Assembly: GCF_019805165.1 (NCBI RefSeq)
Contig: NZ_RWIJ01000024.1
Coordinates: 38,477-102,476 of the forward strand
Direction: 5' to 3'
Source: Azospirillum sp. 412522
GTDB taxonomy: Bacteria > Pseudomonadota > Alphaproteobacteria > Azospirillales > Azospirillaceae
DNA: 64,000 nucleotides
Positions 44,817 through 55,074 of the stretch are shown piece by piece. Numbering within the stretch: position 1 is the first letter of the stretch; each line of letters opens with the position of its first letter. The notes beneath the pieces were generated by a model that worked only from the letters and a program-made list of their open reading frames with translations, made no database searches and was not told the DNA's origin. A program made the position numbers and the translations under genes.

Positions 44817-45707
44817 ATGACCCGCACCGCCCGCGCCCTGGGGTCGTCCGGCCGCGGCGCCCTGCGCCTGACGGTCTATCTGCTGTGGACGCTGCTGCTG
44901 ATTCCGCTGCAGGCCCTGGCGGTGGCGCGCGGCTGGCGCCTGTGCCGCACCCTGCCGGCCTTTTATCACGGCGTCTGCACCCGGCTGATGGGGCTGGACG
45001 TGGTGGTGCGCGGCCGGCGTGCGGCCGACGGGCCGGTGCTGTTCGTGTCCAACCACTCCTCCTATCTGGACATCACGGTGCTGGGATCGCAGATCCCCGG
45101 CTCCTTCGTCGCCAAGTCGGAGGTCGGCAGCTGGCCCTTCTTCGGCCTGCTGGCCCGGCTTCAGCGCACGGTGTTCGTGGAGCGCAAGGCGCGCGCCTCG
45201 GTCGACAAGCAGCGTGACGACATCGGCGGCCGGCTGGATGCCGGCGACAGCCTGATCCTGTTCCCGGAAGGCACCTCCAGCGACGGCAACCGCACCCTGC
45301 CCTTCAAGACCGCCCTGTTCGCCGTCGCCGCCCGCCGCATCGACGGCCGTCCGCTGACGGTGCAGCCGGTCAGCGTCGCCGCCACCCGGCTGGACGGCAT
45401 CCCGATGGGCTTCGCCTTCCGCCCCTTCTATGCCTGGTACGGCGACATGGATCTGGCGCCGCACCTGTGGCAGGCCTTCCGCCTGGGCGGCATGACGGTG
45501 GAGGTGGAGTTCCACCCGCCGGTGACCATCGACGGCTTCGGCAGCCGCAAGGCGCTGGCCGAACATTGCCAGCGCGTGATCGCCGACGGCGTCGCCCGTG
45601 CCATTTCCGGCCGTCCCGACGCCCTGCCGGCTGCGGTTGCCACCGATGCTGCCGTCACTGCCACGCCCGCGCCGGCGGTTGCCGATCCTGCGCCCGGGAG
45701 TGCTTGA
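44817..45707 (+). CDS. olsA: lyso-ornithine lipid O-acyltransferase OlsA
   Basis: 1-acyl-glycerol-3-phosphate acyltransferase-like protein, 296 residues, paired with OlsB and so probably the O-acyltransferase finishing ornithine lipid. An N-terminal membrane helix (LRLTVYLLWTLLLIPLQALAVA) precedes the acyltransferase motifs: NHSSYLD (HX4D), VFVERKAR and FPEGTSSDG. The C-terminal Ala/Pro tail (about the last 35 residues) is low-complexity. GAGG lies just before the ATG. An in-frame ATG inside olsB (44763) is less likely. Confidence 0.92.
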   Translation: MTRTARALGSSGRGALRLTVYLLWTLLLIPLQALAVARGWRLCRTLPAFYHGVCTRLMGLDVVVRGRRAADGPVLFVSNHSSYLDITVLGSQIPGSFVAKSEVGSWPFFGLLARLQRTVFVERKARASVDKQRDDIGGRLDAGDSLILFPEGTSSDGNRTLPFKTALFAVAARRIDGRPLTVQPVSVAATRLDGIPMGFAFRPFYAWYGDMDLAPHLWQAFRLGGMTVEVEFHPPVTIDGFGSRKALAEHCQRVIADGVARAISGRPDALPAAVATDAAVTATPAPAVADPAPGSA

Positions 45708-45715
45708 TTCCGCTC

Positions 45716-45744
45716 TTGTATCCGCCGCGGCAGTCGCCTATAAA
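45716..45744 (+). promoter_or_regulatory. promoter of tRNA-Gly
   Basis: TTGTAT at 45716 and TATAAA at 45739 with an exact 17-base spacer. The -10 element ends 10 bases before the mature tRNA 5' end, a good fit for a short-leader tRNA transcript. Confidence 0.65.
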
Positions 45745-45754
45745 CAGCGGGCGC

Positions 45755-45828
45755 GCGGGTGTAGCTCAATGGTAGAGCAGAAGCTTCCCAAGCTTACGAC
45801 GAGGGTTCGATTCCCTTCACCCGCTCCA
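45755..45828 (+). tRNA. tRNA-Gly (anticodon CCC)
   Basis: A complete 74-nucleotide cloverleaf with encoded CCA. The acceptor arm GCGGGTG pairs with CACCCGC. The D arm is GCTC/GAGC, the anticodon loop TTCCCAA gives CCC, and the T arm is GAGGG-TTCGATT-CCCTT. The lowest pair of the anticodon stem (G27/A43) is a mismatch; the other four pair. It reads GGG codons, which are relevant in a GC-rich genome. Confidence 0.95.
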
Positions 45829-46045
45829 AACGCCATGCTGGCTGCATGGAAGCCGGCGTAGGACCGGTCAGGCTCCTGAAAATCTGAAATTCCAGAAATT
45901 TGAAATTTGAGACGAGCGGTTCGCGCCGATGGGTGCGGATGGGCGCTCTCTTTTGCGTTGGCGGTTCGCCGATGGCGCAATTGCGGTGTCGGGCCGCGTC
46001 CTCGAAGCTGGGCGGTATTGTCCGTCGGCCAGAGGGAGAACGTCC

Positions 46046-46294
46046 ATGCCGCCGATCGAAAGAGCCCGCAGGCTGAGCCGTTCCCTGCAGGCGCGCTTCC
46101 GCATCGACCTGTTCTCCGCCCTGGTGGAGCGCGAGTTCGAACGGCGTCTGGCGGAAGCCATTCTTGAGGCGGAACGCGACGCCTACCGGCGTGGCCGCCA
46201 GGAGGCGCAGGCGGGGCTGAACGCCGGTGAGCTCAGTCCATCTCCGCGGCCGGAAGCGGCGGCGCGGCCGGATGGCCCGCCCATGACCATGTGA
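46046..46294 (+). CDS. small hypothetical helical protein
   Basis: An 82-residue protein that I do not recognise. It is highly charged and helical (ARRLSRSLQARFRIDLFSALVEREFERRLAEAILEAERDAYRRGRQEAQAG, here as its central region) with a Pro-rich tail. AGAGGGAGA lies before the ATG. The Arg/Glu heptad-like spacing suggests a coiled coil. Its 3' end overlaps the convergent small zinc-motif gene by about 60 bases, so one of the two may be shorter in reality. Confidence 0.6.
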   Translation: MPPIERARRLSRSLQARFRIDLFSALVEREFERRLAEAILEAERDAYRRGRQEAQAGLNAGELSPSPRPEAAARPDGPPMTM

Positions 46295-46508
46295 GGCCGG
46301 CGCGCTCGGCGCAGGCATAATGCCAGGGGTTCTGGTCGCCATGTCCCGCCCAATGCGGATCGCCGGCACGGATCGGCCGTCCGCAGGAACAGCACAGCGG
46401 GCCGTTGCGGGCAGCGCGGCCACCATGCGTGCGCGATACGCCGCTCCTGGTCGACTTCGGCTTCGGTTCCCAGCCCAGCGAGGCGGGATGCCGTCCATAC
46501 AGCGCCAT
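46233..46508 (-). CDS. small protein with a CxxC...HxxC zinc-binding-like motif
   Basis: A 91-residue protein of unknown function. It has CCSCGRPIRAGDPHWAGHGD followed by PWHYACAERAG, i.e. two CxxC-like positions and an H-x2-C, a plausible treble-clef or zinc-ribbon fold. GGGGGAA lies before the ATG (MALYGRHPASLGWEPKPK). The zinc site supports it being real. Its C-terminal tail overlaps the 3' end of the convergent hypothetical gene. Confidence 0.6.
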   Translation of the reverse strand: MALYGRHPASLGWEPKPKSTRSGVSRTHGGRAARNGPLCCSCGRPIRAGDPHWAGHGDQNPWHYACAERAGLTWSWAGHPAAPPLPAAEMD

Positions 46509-46940
46509 GGTGGTTCCCCCAGATTGCGCAGATCGCGCCAGTTTGCCCAGAGTGCGGATGATCCCCCGATCCCGGTCCGGCGGCGCTGGATAAGGATTCC
46601 CTCGATAACCATGCCATCGCGACGGGCCGAGAATGCCGCCGCGCGTCGCCGTTGCCAACGGCAAGGATGGACAGGATCCAACCCGAAATCGTTGGGACAA
46701 CACTTGGCCAACCCTTCAACACCCTTTCCGTCACAGCACCGCCAGACAGAGGACACACAATAATCACCGGTTTTTACGGCGTGCTCCACATGGTTGCGCC
46801 GGCCGACTGTCGGGGATTCCACAGCGGTCGTCTTTTCGTCTGTTTCCGGTCACATCGGCGTTCATATCTGCTTAACCGTCCGGGACTAGCGTCCGCCGCC
46901 TTCGCTGCACTGCGGCATGTTCTTCATGCGAAGGCGCTCC
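46509..46940. other. gap before the YgjV-like gene
   Basis: 432 bases with no gene that I can support; frames crossing it look like antisense or out-of-frame readings. It should contain the promoter of the small zinc-motif gene and that of the YgjV-like gene. Confidence 0.55.
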
Positions 46941-47531
46941 ATGACGGCATTTCTGCTGGATTATCTTCCGACCTTTACGGCCCACGCCTTCCCCCTCTCG
47001 CCGGTTGCTGCAACCGGCATCGCCGGGCTGTCGGCCGCCACGCTGTCGACGCTGCTCGGCGGCCGGCGGGCGATCCTGCTGGCGCAGGCGACGGCTTCCT
47101 CCCTCTTCCTGGTGCATTTCCTGCTGCTGGGTGCCCATACCGGCATGTTGATGTGCGGGCTGGGGTTGATCCAGATGGCGGTGCGCATCCGCCGGCAGCC
47201 CGGCCGGACGCTTCGCCTGCTCTACGGGCTGACGGTGCCGGCGGCGCTGGCCGTGGCGGCGCTGAGCTGGCAGGGGCCGATGTCGGCCTTGTCGGCCACC
47301 GGCTTCCTGTTGGCGACGCTCGGCCGCTGGCAGAGCGCGGTCGGGCGGATGCGGCTGTTCTTCATCATGGCGACCCTGGTCGGGGCGGGACACAATCTGC
47401 TGGCGGGGTCGGTCTTCGGGCTGGTGTCCGACGCGCTGGGCCTCACCGGCCATGGCGTCGGCCTGTGGCGGGCCGGGATGTTCCGCGGCCGTCCGTTCCT
47501 TGCGCGTACCGCTTCCGGGGTGACGGCATAA
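46941..47531 (+). CDS. YgjV-like inner-membrane protein
   Basis: Integral membrane protein of the YgjV (Imp-YgjV) family, 196 residues with about six hydrophobic helices: GIAGLSAATLSTLLGGRRAILLAQATASSLFLVHFLLLGAHTGMLMCGLGLIQMAVRIRRQ, given here as the first three, then LTVPAALAVAALSWQG, SALSATGFLLATLGRWQ and RLFFIMATLVGAGHNLLAGSVFGLVSD. The function of the family is unknown. GAAGG lies before the ATG of MTAFLLDY; an upstream in-frame ATG at 46917 (MFFMRRRSM) is possible. Confidence 0.82.
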   Translation: MTAFLLDYLPTFTAHAFPLSPVAATGIAGLSAATLSTLLGGRRAILLAQATASSLFLVHFLLLGAHTGMLMCGLGLIQMAVRIRRQPGRTLRLLYGLTVPAALAVAALSWQGPMSALSATGFLLATLGRWQSAVGRMRLFFIMATLVGAGHNLLAGSVFGLVSDALGLTGHGVGLWRAGMFRGRPFLARTASGVTA

Positions 47532-47666
47532 GACGCCCGCGCCCGCCCCTTCCATCTTGTCGCTCCAGCTTCGTCGCTCCGGGAGTGCTTCCGTTGGCTG
47601 GTGGGAACATTCGGCCCCGCGTCCGGGTTGTGGCACCGTAGGGGACGCATGGGAGGATCCGGCGCC

Positions 47667-48110
47667 ATGGAAAAGAACGAGATCGTCGATACGCTCAACG
47701 AGTTGATCCGCATCGTCGAGGACAGCCATGAAGGCTACCGGCAGGCCGCCGAGTCCGCCGAGGACGAGGATCTGAAGGCTCTGTTCAACGATCTCGCCGC
47801 CCAGCGCGGCGCCATCGTGCGCGAGATCCAGAGGCTGGTCGCCGAACAGGGCGGAGCGCCGGACATGGGCGGCACCATGCTGGGCGGCGCCCATCGCTTC
47901 TTCCTGGAACTGAAGTCGGCCGTGCTCGGCCATGACCGTGCCGCCATCATCACCGAGGTCGAACGTGGCGAGAGCGAGTGCCTGCGCCGCTATGACGAGG
48001 CGATGGCCAAGGAGCTTCCGCTGCCCATCACCGCGGTGATCGCCCAGCATCTGGACCGCATCCGCGTCGACCGTGACCGCATGGCGGCCCTGCGCGGTGT
48101 GGTGGCTTGA
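47667..48110 (+). CDS. DUF2383 / PA2169-like four-helix bundle protein
   Basis: A 147-residue all-helical protein like the PA2169/DUF2383 ferritin-like group, whose function is unknown and which is often stress-related. Helices include EIVDTLNELIRIVEDSHEGYRQAAESAEDEDLKALFNDLAAQRGAIVREIQRLVAEQGG, then GTMLGGAHRFFLELKSAVLG and AAIITEVERGESECLRRYDEAMAKELP. The Glu/His positions of the helices resemble ferritin-like spacing. GGGAGG lies about ten bases before the ATG of MEKNEIVD. Confidence 0.82.
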   Translation: MEKNEIVDTLNELIRIVEDSHEGYRQAAESAEDEDLKALFNDLAAQRGAIVREIQRLVAEQGGAPDMGGTMLGGAHRFFLELKSAVLGHDRAAIITEVERGESECLRRYDEAMAKELPLPITAVIAQHLDRIRVDRDRMAALRGVVA

Positions 48111-48294
48111 TGATGCGTCGCAGCATTGCGGGTGGGGAAAAGCGGGCGTAGGCTTTTTTCAGTGGCTGCAACGAGTTGGTACGGCCACACGACCCGATGC
48201 GAACGCCTCGACATGATCATGGCGCCGTATCGCAAGCTCCTGCCGAGCATCCGGCTCCGGTGGCCGGATGTCCACTCCACCTGGACATGGATTG

Positions 48295-48534
48295 ATGAAC
48301 AGCGACAAACCGAAAGACGCAGAACCGGTTGGCAACGATCTGGTGACGAAGGGCGCCTTCGCCCTGTACCGCGCCGAGAATGCCCACCGCGTGTCCGAGT
48401 TCGAGAAGTCAAAGAATGCCGAGGCGGCCATCGCCGCCGATTTCGACGCCTACCGCACCCGCTATCTGCGGAAGTTCAAGGACATCTTCGACAGCCTGTC
48501 CGAACAGGGCCTGACCGTCACCCGCGCGGTGTGA
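48295..48534 (+). CDS. small hypothetical protein
   Basis: A 79-residue protein of unknown function. It is hydrophilic and probably helical: LVTKGAFALYRAENAHRVSEFEKSKNAEAAIAADFDAYRTRYLRKFKDIFDSL, described here by its central part. No motif is recognised. The ribosome site is weak (GGACATGGATTG); the GC-rich codon use fits the neighbours. It stands alone between the DUF2383 gene and the acidic zinc-ribbon gene, both on the same strand. Confidence 0.6.
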   Translation: MNSDKPKDAEPVGNDLVTKGAFALYRAENAHRVSEFEKSKNAEAAIAADFDAYRTRYLRKFKDIFDSLSEQGLTVTRAV

Positions 48535-48714
48535 CCGGCCCTTTCGGCCACGTAAGGCGGAGCGACGGCGCCCGGCCCGGCTAAGGGTGGCGGGGCGCCG
48601 TCCCCATCCGCCGGCCGATCCCGTTTCCCGATCCCGCCGCCCATCCTGCCGCCACATCGGATTGCGGTTTGAAACGAATGGGAAAGCTGCCGGGCCGCCG
48701 CTATACTGTGCGGC

Positions 48715-50463
48715 ATGGCCCGTATGCTGTTCCTCCGCGATATCGACGCCGACGTGCAACTGCGCTGCCGCGCCTGCGGACATGGCGGCGTGCTGCCCCG
48801 TGCCATGCTGGAACGGCGCTTCGGTCCCAATTACCCGGTTCTGTCGATCGCGCCGCATTACCGCTGCTCGCGCTGCGACTCCCGCGACATCGAAAGCCGG
48901 CCGATCCTGGCCGCTCCGCCGGTCGACACCCCGTCGGCTTCCAATGACGAGCCGTCCTTCGATGCGCCGCTGGCTGCGCTGAACGGCCTGCTCGCTTCCC
49001 TGCGCGGTGGAAGCGGACCGGAGCGGACGGCCGATGCGGAGCCTCCCGCCCCGCCTCCCCCCGCCCCCGTCCCCGATCGCGGCAAGCCGTTGTCGGAGCG
49101 TCCGCTGTCCGACCTCGTGGCCGACGGTCCGGGGGACGAGGGGGCCGCTCCGCTGTGGGAACCGGTTTCGCTCGCCGACATGGCGGTCCGCCTGGTCCGC
49201 GCCGCGCCGGCCGAAGAGTGGGACGACGAATGGGACGACGAGCCGCCGGCAGGCGATGCATCGGCAAACCATGCCAGGGCTGCGGCCAATGACGCGTGGA
49301 TCGAACCCGGCCGCGAGGACTCTCCGGAAGATGGCTCCCCCGACGAGGGCGAAGCTCAGGACGGCGATGACGAGACGCTGATGGCGATGCGCCGGCTGCT
49401 GGCGCAGGCCTATGACTCCGATGACGACGAGGATGACGGGGGCGGTCAGGCGGACCGCCATGCCGGGCGTGCCGCAGGCGTCGCCCAGCGCCGATCCGAC
49501 ATCCCTGCCGACGACGAGCCGGGATCCGGCTGGGACGACCAGGATGAGGAGGAGCCGCCGGCCTTCTCGCACAAGGCCCTGGTGCGCAGGGATTTCGAGG
49601 ATGATTGGGGCGACCCGGCGTCCGACCCCTGGAGGGCCGACGCCGGGAACGGCGACCGGGACGATGATTTCGACGACAGGGAACCGGACGGCGTGGAGCC
49701 CTCGGAGGACGAGATCCTCTCCTTCGCCATCCGCGACCCGGAAAAGCCCGCTTTCCGCCCGGTCGTCAAGCCTGTGCCGCCGGCGGCCGCCGAGCCGCTG
49801 GACTTCGATCAGCATCGCGCCGAACGCCGCGCCCAGCGTCCGCCCCCGCCGCCGGAGGACGAGGAAGGCTACGACCGGACCCTCGCCGCCCTGCGGTCGA
49901 TGATCGAGGACGCCGCCAACGAACCGGAGGAGGAGGAGGAGGACGCTCCGTCGCCGCCGCGCAGCGGGGGGCGCAACGCCGGCCAGAGCAGTGCCAAGTC
50001 GGCCGACAGGCCTGCCCGCCGCGAGGTGGAGGATGATCCGACCCCCGGCCCGATCTCCGGCCCCAACTCCGGCCGGGAGGAGGATGACTGGTCCCTGCCG
50101 GCCGGCTGGGACGATCCCGATCCGGAGCCGGACCCCGCTCCCGTCGGCCGCCGTTCCGCCCAGGAACGCGAGATCGAGGAGGCGATGAAGGCCCTGCGCG
50201 GGCTGATCGAGGACGAGGTGCAGCCGGCCTCCCCGACAAAGGCCCCCGTGCCGCCGCCTGTGCCGCCTTCCTCCAAACCCCGCACCGGCGGCAAGCCGCG
50301 CCAGCCCGTCCGCGGCGGACCCGCCATGCCGGAAGCCGCGCCGCCGGACGCCCGGCCGGACGACATCGCTTCCGGCAAGCCCGCCGGCGAGCCGACGCCG
50401 CTCAGCAAGACCATCGCCGCGCTGCGCGGCATGCTGGAACTGGACGGCCGGCGCAAGCGCTGA
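48715..50463 (+). CDS. acidic, disordered zinc-ribbon protein with five repeated helix motifs
   Basis: A 582-residue protein that I cannot assign to a family. Residues 1-60 form a likely zinc ribbon with two Cys pairs, CRAC at 18-21 and CSRC at 51-54. The rest is low-complexity and strongly acidic/proline-rich (runs of D/E such as DSDDDEDDGGG and EEEEEDAPSPP). Five short amphipathic helices recur at 86-97 (LAALNGLLASLR), 221-233 (TLMAMRRLLAQAY), 389-400 (TLAALRSMIEDA), 490-501 (AMKALRGLIEDE) and 566-578 (TIAALRGMLELDG). No signal peptide or membrane span. A scaffold or hub role is possible. Confidence 0.8.
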   Translation: MARMLFLRDIDADVQLRCRACGHGGVLPRAMLERRFGPNYPVLSIAPHYRCSRCDSRDIESRPILAAPPVDTPSASNDEPSFDAPLAALNGLLASLRGGSGPERTADAEPPAPPPPAPVPDRGKPLSERPLSDLVADGPGDEGAAPLWEPVSLADMAVRLVRAAPAEEWDDEWDDEPPAGDASANHARAAANDAWIEPGREDSPEDGSPDEGEAQDGDDETLMAMRRLLAQAYDSDDDEDDGGGQADRHAGRAAGVAQRRSDIPADDEPGSGWDDQDEEEPPAFSHKALVRRDFEDDWGDPASDPWRADAGNGDRDDDFDDREPDGVEPSEDEILSFAIRDPEKPAFRPVVKPVPPAAAEPLDFDQHRAERRAQRPPPPPEDEEGYDRTLAALRSMIEDAANEPEEEEEDAPSPPRSGGRNAGQSSAKSADRPARREVEDDPTPGPISGPNSGREEDDWSLPAGWDDPDPEPDPAPVGRRSAQEREIEEAMKALRGLIEDEVQPASPTKAPVPPPVPPSSKPRTGGKPRQPVRGGPAMPEAAPPDARPDDIASGKPAGEPTPLSKTIAALRGMLELDGRRKR

Positions 50464-50492
50464 GACGCGGCGCCGGTCCCGCCGGAGGCCGC

Positions 50493-51323
50493 TCAGCGGC
50501 GCAGGCGCTTCTCCTGCATGATCTCCAGCTGCAGCTGCTGGATCTCGGTCAGCCGCTGCCACTGGCGCTGGATCAGGTAATCCATCTTCTCGTGCAGGTG
50601 CCGGATTTCCAGCTCGGCCTTCAGGTTGACTCGGTAGTCGTTTTCCGAGCGCAGCCGGTCCTTCGCCTCCTGCCGCTTCTGGCTCATCATGATGACCGGC
50701 GCCTGGATGGCGGCGAGGCAGGACAGCAGCAGGTTCAGCAGGATGAAGGGGTAGGGATCGAAGGCCTTCATGTCGCCTTCGATGATGTTGATCAGCATCC
50801 ACACGCCCAGGAAGACGGCGAAGGAGATCAGGAAGGCCCAGCTTCCGCCGAAGGTGGCGAGGCCGTCCGACAGCCGTTCGCCCAGCGTGCGGTGGTCGTC
50901 GTATTCCTCTTCCGGGTTCTCGGCCAGCGTCTCGTGCCGGGCGAGGCTCTCGGCGACTTCGCGGTCCAGTTCGCTGAGTTCGCCGTGCTCCTCCTTCAAA
51001 AGCTCCTCGACATAGAGCGAGCGATAGCGCGCCAGCTCCTGCCGGCTGATCTGGGAGTCGGCCTCCAGATGCGGATGGTCGTGGCGGATGCGGTCGGCCA
51101 GACTGGGGCGCAGCGCATCCAGCGCGATCAGGTCGCGCTTGGGCCGGCGCTTGCCGCTGATGGCGCAGGGCTGGCGCTTGGACGCCAGCGTCCCGCCGGC
51201 GTCCTCGTGGTCGGCGCCATCCTGCTCGCCGGCATCCTGCTTGGCGGCATCCTGTTTGGCGGATGGGGAGGTCGGCTCCGCGGACTCGTCACCGTCCTGC
51301 GGTGGAAACTGATGGTCGGTCAT
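50493..51323 (-). CDS. DUF1003 family membrane protein
   Basis: A 276-residue DUF1003 protein. The hydrophilic N terminus has a repeated KQDA/EQDG stretch and a basic patch (SKRQPCAISGKRRPKRD). Two membrane helices follow (WAFLISFAVFLGVWMLINII and FILLNLLLSCLAAIQAPVIMM), then the conserved SQKRQEAKDRLRSENDYRVNLKAELEIRHLHEKMDYL. It ends in a long coiled coil. The function is unknown; relatives are inner-membrane proteins. It converges on the acidic zinc-ribbon gene with a 29-base gap. Confidence 0.9.
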   Translation of the reverse strand: MTDHQFPPQDGDESAEPTSPSAKQDAAKQDAGEQDGADHEDAGGTLASKRQPCAISGKRRPKRDLIALDALRPSLADRIRHDHPHLEADSQISRQELARYRSLYVEELLKEEHGELSELDREVAESLARHETLAENPEEEYDDHRTLGERLSDGLATFGGSWAFLISFAVFLGVWMLINIIEGDMKAFDPYPFILLNLLLSCLAAIQAPVIMMSQKRQEAKDRLRSENDYRVNLKAELEIRHLHEKMDYLIQRQWQRLTEIQQLQLEIMQEKRLRR

Positions 51324-51530
51324 GATGTCGCCCTCCCTGGCCTGCGCGCTCCGGCGCGGCGACTTTATGCCCGATTAGTTTGACAATCCGGTTAAATCAC
51401 CGACAGGCGAAGACGGCAGGTAAGGAAACGGTCGCCTTGCAAAGGCTGGAAATCACCGGCGCCGGCCCCTGCGTCGGCCAGTCTTCCGCCGGTTCCGGAT
51501 GAATTCCGCTTCATCCTCGCCGCCGCAATG

Positions 51531-51557
51531 GAAAAGGGGCCGCCTCGCGGCAGCCCC
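51531..51557 (-). terminator. terminator after pckG
   Basis: Minus-strand hairpin GCCGC-GAG-GCGGC extended by GGG/CCC across a small bulge, followed by TTTTCC. It lies 26 bases after the pckG stop. The T run is short, so efficiency is uncertain. Confidence 0.55.
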
Positions 51558-51583
51558 TATCCTTACCTGAAGGCTTTTGCCGG

Positions 51584-53407
<1,824 letters not shown>

Positions 53408-53885
53408 ATCGTCCCTCTCGAAGGCTGGGCCGGTACCGGCGCGCCGGGAATTCCCCATCGGGATCCCGCGGTTGGTCCGGCCGTCTTTGTCCGTTGTCGT
53501 GTCAGATGGACGGCGTCCGCCTCAGCGGCAGGACGGTCCGGACGGGCGGCCGGGGTGGACGCCCGCCGCGTTGCGCTGCGCCGGCATGATGCGGCGACGA
53601 TACGGTGCAAAAGGCGGCCCTGAGGCGACAGGTCTGGGGGCCAAGGCCCCGGACGGGAAACGGGTCGATCCGTTATGGTCCACTGAAGTGTTCTCCTGGT
53701 TGCGCGTGCCCGCGCGCCGCGTTCTTGTTTTTGGTGCGGCGCCCGGTGGTGTCGAAGCGACCTCTCGGCTGGTCGTTTATGCTTGCGGCTGGCAGGCCGA
53801 CGGTTGGCTTCCCGCCTCTCTCGTTGTCGTCTTTTCGACTGACAGGCCTTGTTTTTTCGTTCTGCTCTTCCGGCGTCGGTGTCCG
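53408..53885. other. gap between pckG and the HugZ-like gene
   Basis: 478 bases without a supported gene. The middle part is GC-rich; the segment 53720-53880 has several T runs on the plus strand but no hairpin that I can pair. The pckG promoter must be here, reading leftward. Confidence 0.6.
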
Positions 53886-54749
53886 TCAGGCACCTCCGCC
53901 GCCGTCTGTTCCGGTTCCAGCCTTTTCGGTCCCGGATGTCGATCCTCCGGGTTCTCCGGACCCGTCCTGCGGCCGGACGAGCCTGTCCAGCATCAGTTTA
54001 GCCGATTCGGGGTCCTGGATTCTCTGTTCAAAATCGACGCGGGCGACGTACCCCCCGCGTCGCAGGTCGCATCCCTCCGGGTCGATTCCGGTCAGGGTCC
54101 AGTCCTCTCCCCCGCCATCCGTGGCGGGCGCCAGCCGACGGCCGTACCCCTCGCCGTTCAGGCGGTCGAGCAGCGCCGCCTCGCCCGCCGCCAGGGCGGG
54201 GGCGGGAACGGGAAGGTCCAGCTCGGCGGCGGACAGCCAGTGGATGCGGCCGAAGCCGGCGACCAGATGGGCGCGCTCCACCGCCACGCGGTAGAGGGCG
54301 AAGTCGCCGAAGCCGGCATAAAGGGCGGCGTCGGGATGGCGGCGCAGGTAGCGCTCGCGGTGCTGCGGATCGTCCGACCGCGCCACCCGGCCCAGCACCG
54401 ACAGGCGGGCGCCGGTCAGCGGCTGCGCCAACCCGGCGGTGCCGTCGAACAGCAACCCGACCCGCCCGTCGGCCAGCAGGTTGCGGGTATGGTCGGCGAG
54501 CGTGGAAAGGAGAAGCAGCGGGCTGCCGTCCTGGTCGAACGCCACCAGCACCAGCGAGGGATAGGGCCAGCCGGCCGCATCGGGGCCGGCGCCTCTATCG
54601 GCGGCATCCTTGCCGGTGGCATCTTTATCGGCCGGCCGCTGCGCGGTGGCCAGCGCGGCGCGGTCGCAGGCGCGCATCAGGCGCCGGGCGCGCAAGGCCA
54701 CAGCCGGGACTGCCGGATTCGGGCCGTTCCGGCCGGTGCCCGGCGGCAT
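53886..54749 (-). CDS. HugZ-like pyridoxamine 5'-phosphate oxidase-fold protein
   Basis: A 287-residue protein with an FMN-binding split-barrel fold, most like the HugZ/DUF2470 heme-utilisation group. N-terminal domain: RLMRACDRAALATAQR, PYPSLVLVAFDQDGSPLLLLSTLADHTRNLLADGRVGLLFDGT and GARLSVLGRVARSDD. Then YRVAVERAHLVAGFGRIHWLSAAEL links to a C-terminal DUF2470-like domain (GIDPEGCDLRRGGYVARVDFEQRI). A heme-binding role is inferred from the family only. The ATG at 54749 has GGAGG at the proper distance; a start at 54818 would have its purine run too close. Confidence 0.85.
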   Translation of the reverse strand: MPPGTGRNGPNPAVPAVALRARRLMRACDRAALATAQRPADKDATGKDAADRGAGPDAAGWPYPSLVLVAFDQDGSPLLLLSTLADHTRNLLADGRVGLLFDGTAGLAQPLTGARLSVLGRVARSDDPQHRERYLRRHPDAALYAGFGDFALYRVAVERAHLVAGFGRIHWLSAAELDLPVPAPALAAGEAALLDRLNGEGYGRRLAPATDGGGEDWTLTGIDPEGCDLRRGGYVARVDFEQRIQDPESAKLMLDRLVRPQDGSGEPGGSTSGTEKAGTGTDGGGGA

Positions 54750-55074
54750 CGCGTCCTCCGTGCCGTCCGGCGTGGTGCCGGTCGGGGAAGACGCGGGAAG
54801 GGCGTTCGAAAAACTCATTCCTGAACGAGTGCGTTCTCCCGCGCGGCACCGTTGTTCGGCGCCGCATTGCCGCCATATTGAACCATGCAAATGCTGCGGG
54901 AAAAGAGAAAACTGCCTCTGGTACCTGGACTCTGGCATAAAGTATTGGAATGACCACTCGTTCTATGCCTGATGTTTCCGCTAACATTTCCGGGTTCCCG
55001 CAACTCGACCGCCATGACCCGCTTCAACCCGACCGCTTCAACCCGAACCCGCTTCGATAGGATCTGCTACGACC
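54750..55074. other. divergent gap upstream of chvI
   Basis: 325 bases between the HugZ-like gene and chvI. The half next to chvI (54900-55010) is relatively A/T-rich, with TATTGGAATGACC and GCATAAAG-type stretches suggesting promoters in both directions, but no exact boxes can be called. Confidence 0.5.

Noticed and set aside
45829..46045. An integration site downstream of tRNA-Gly
   Set aside because: I found no second copy of the tRNA 3' end and no integrase; the AATCTGAAATTCCAGAAATTT-like stretch is only a short imperfect A/T-rich repeat.
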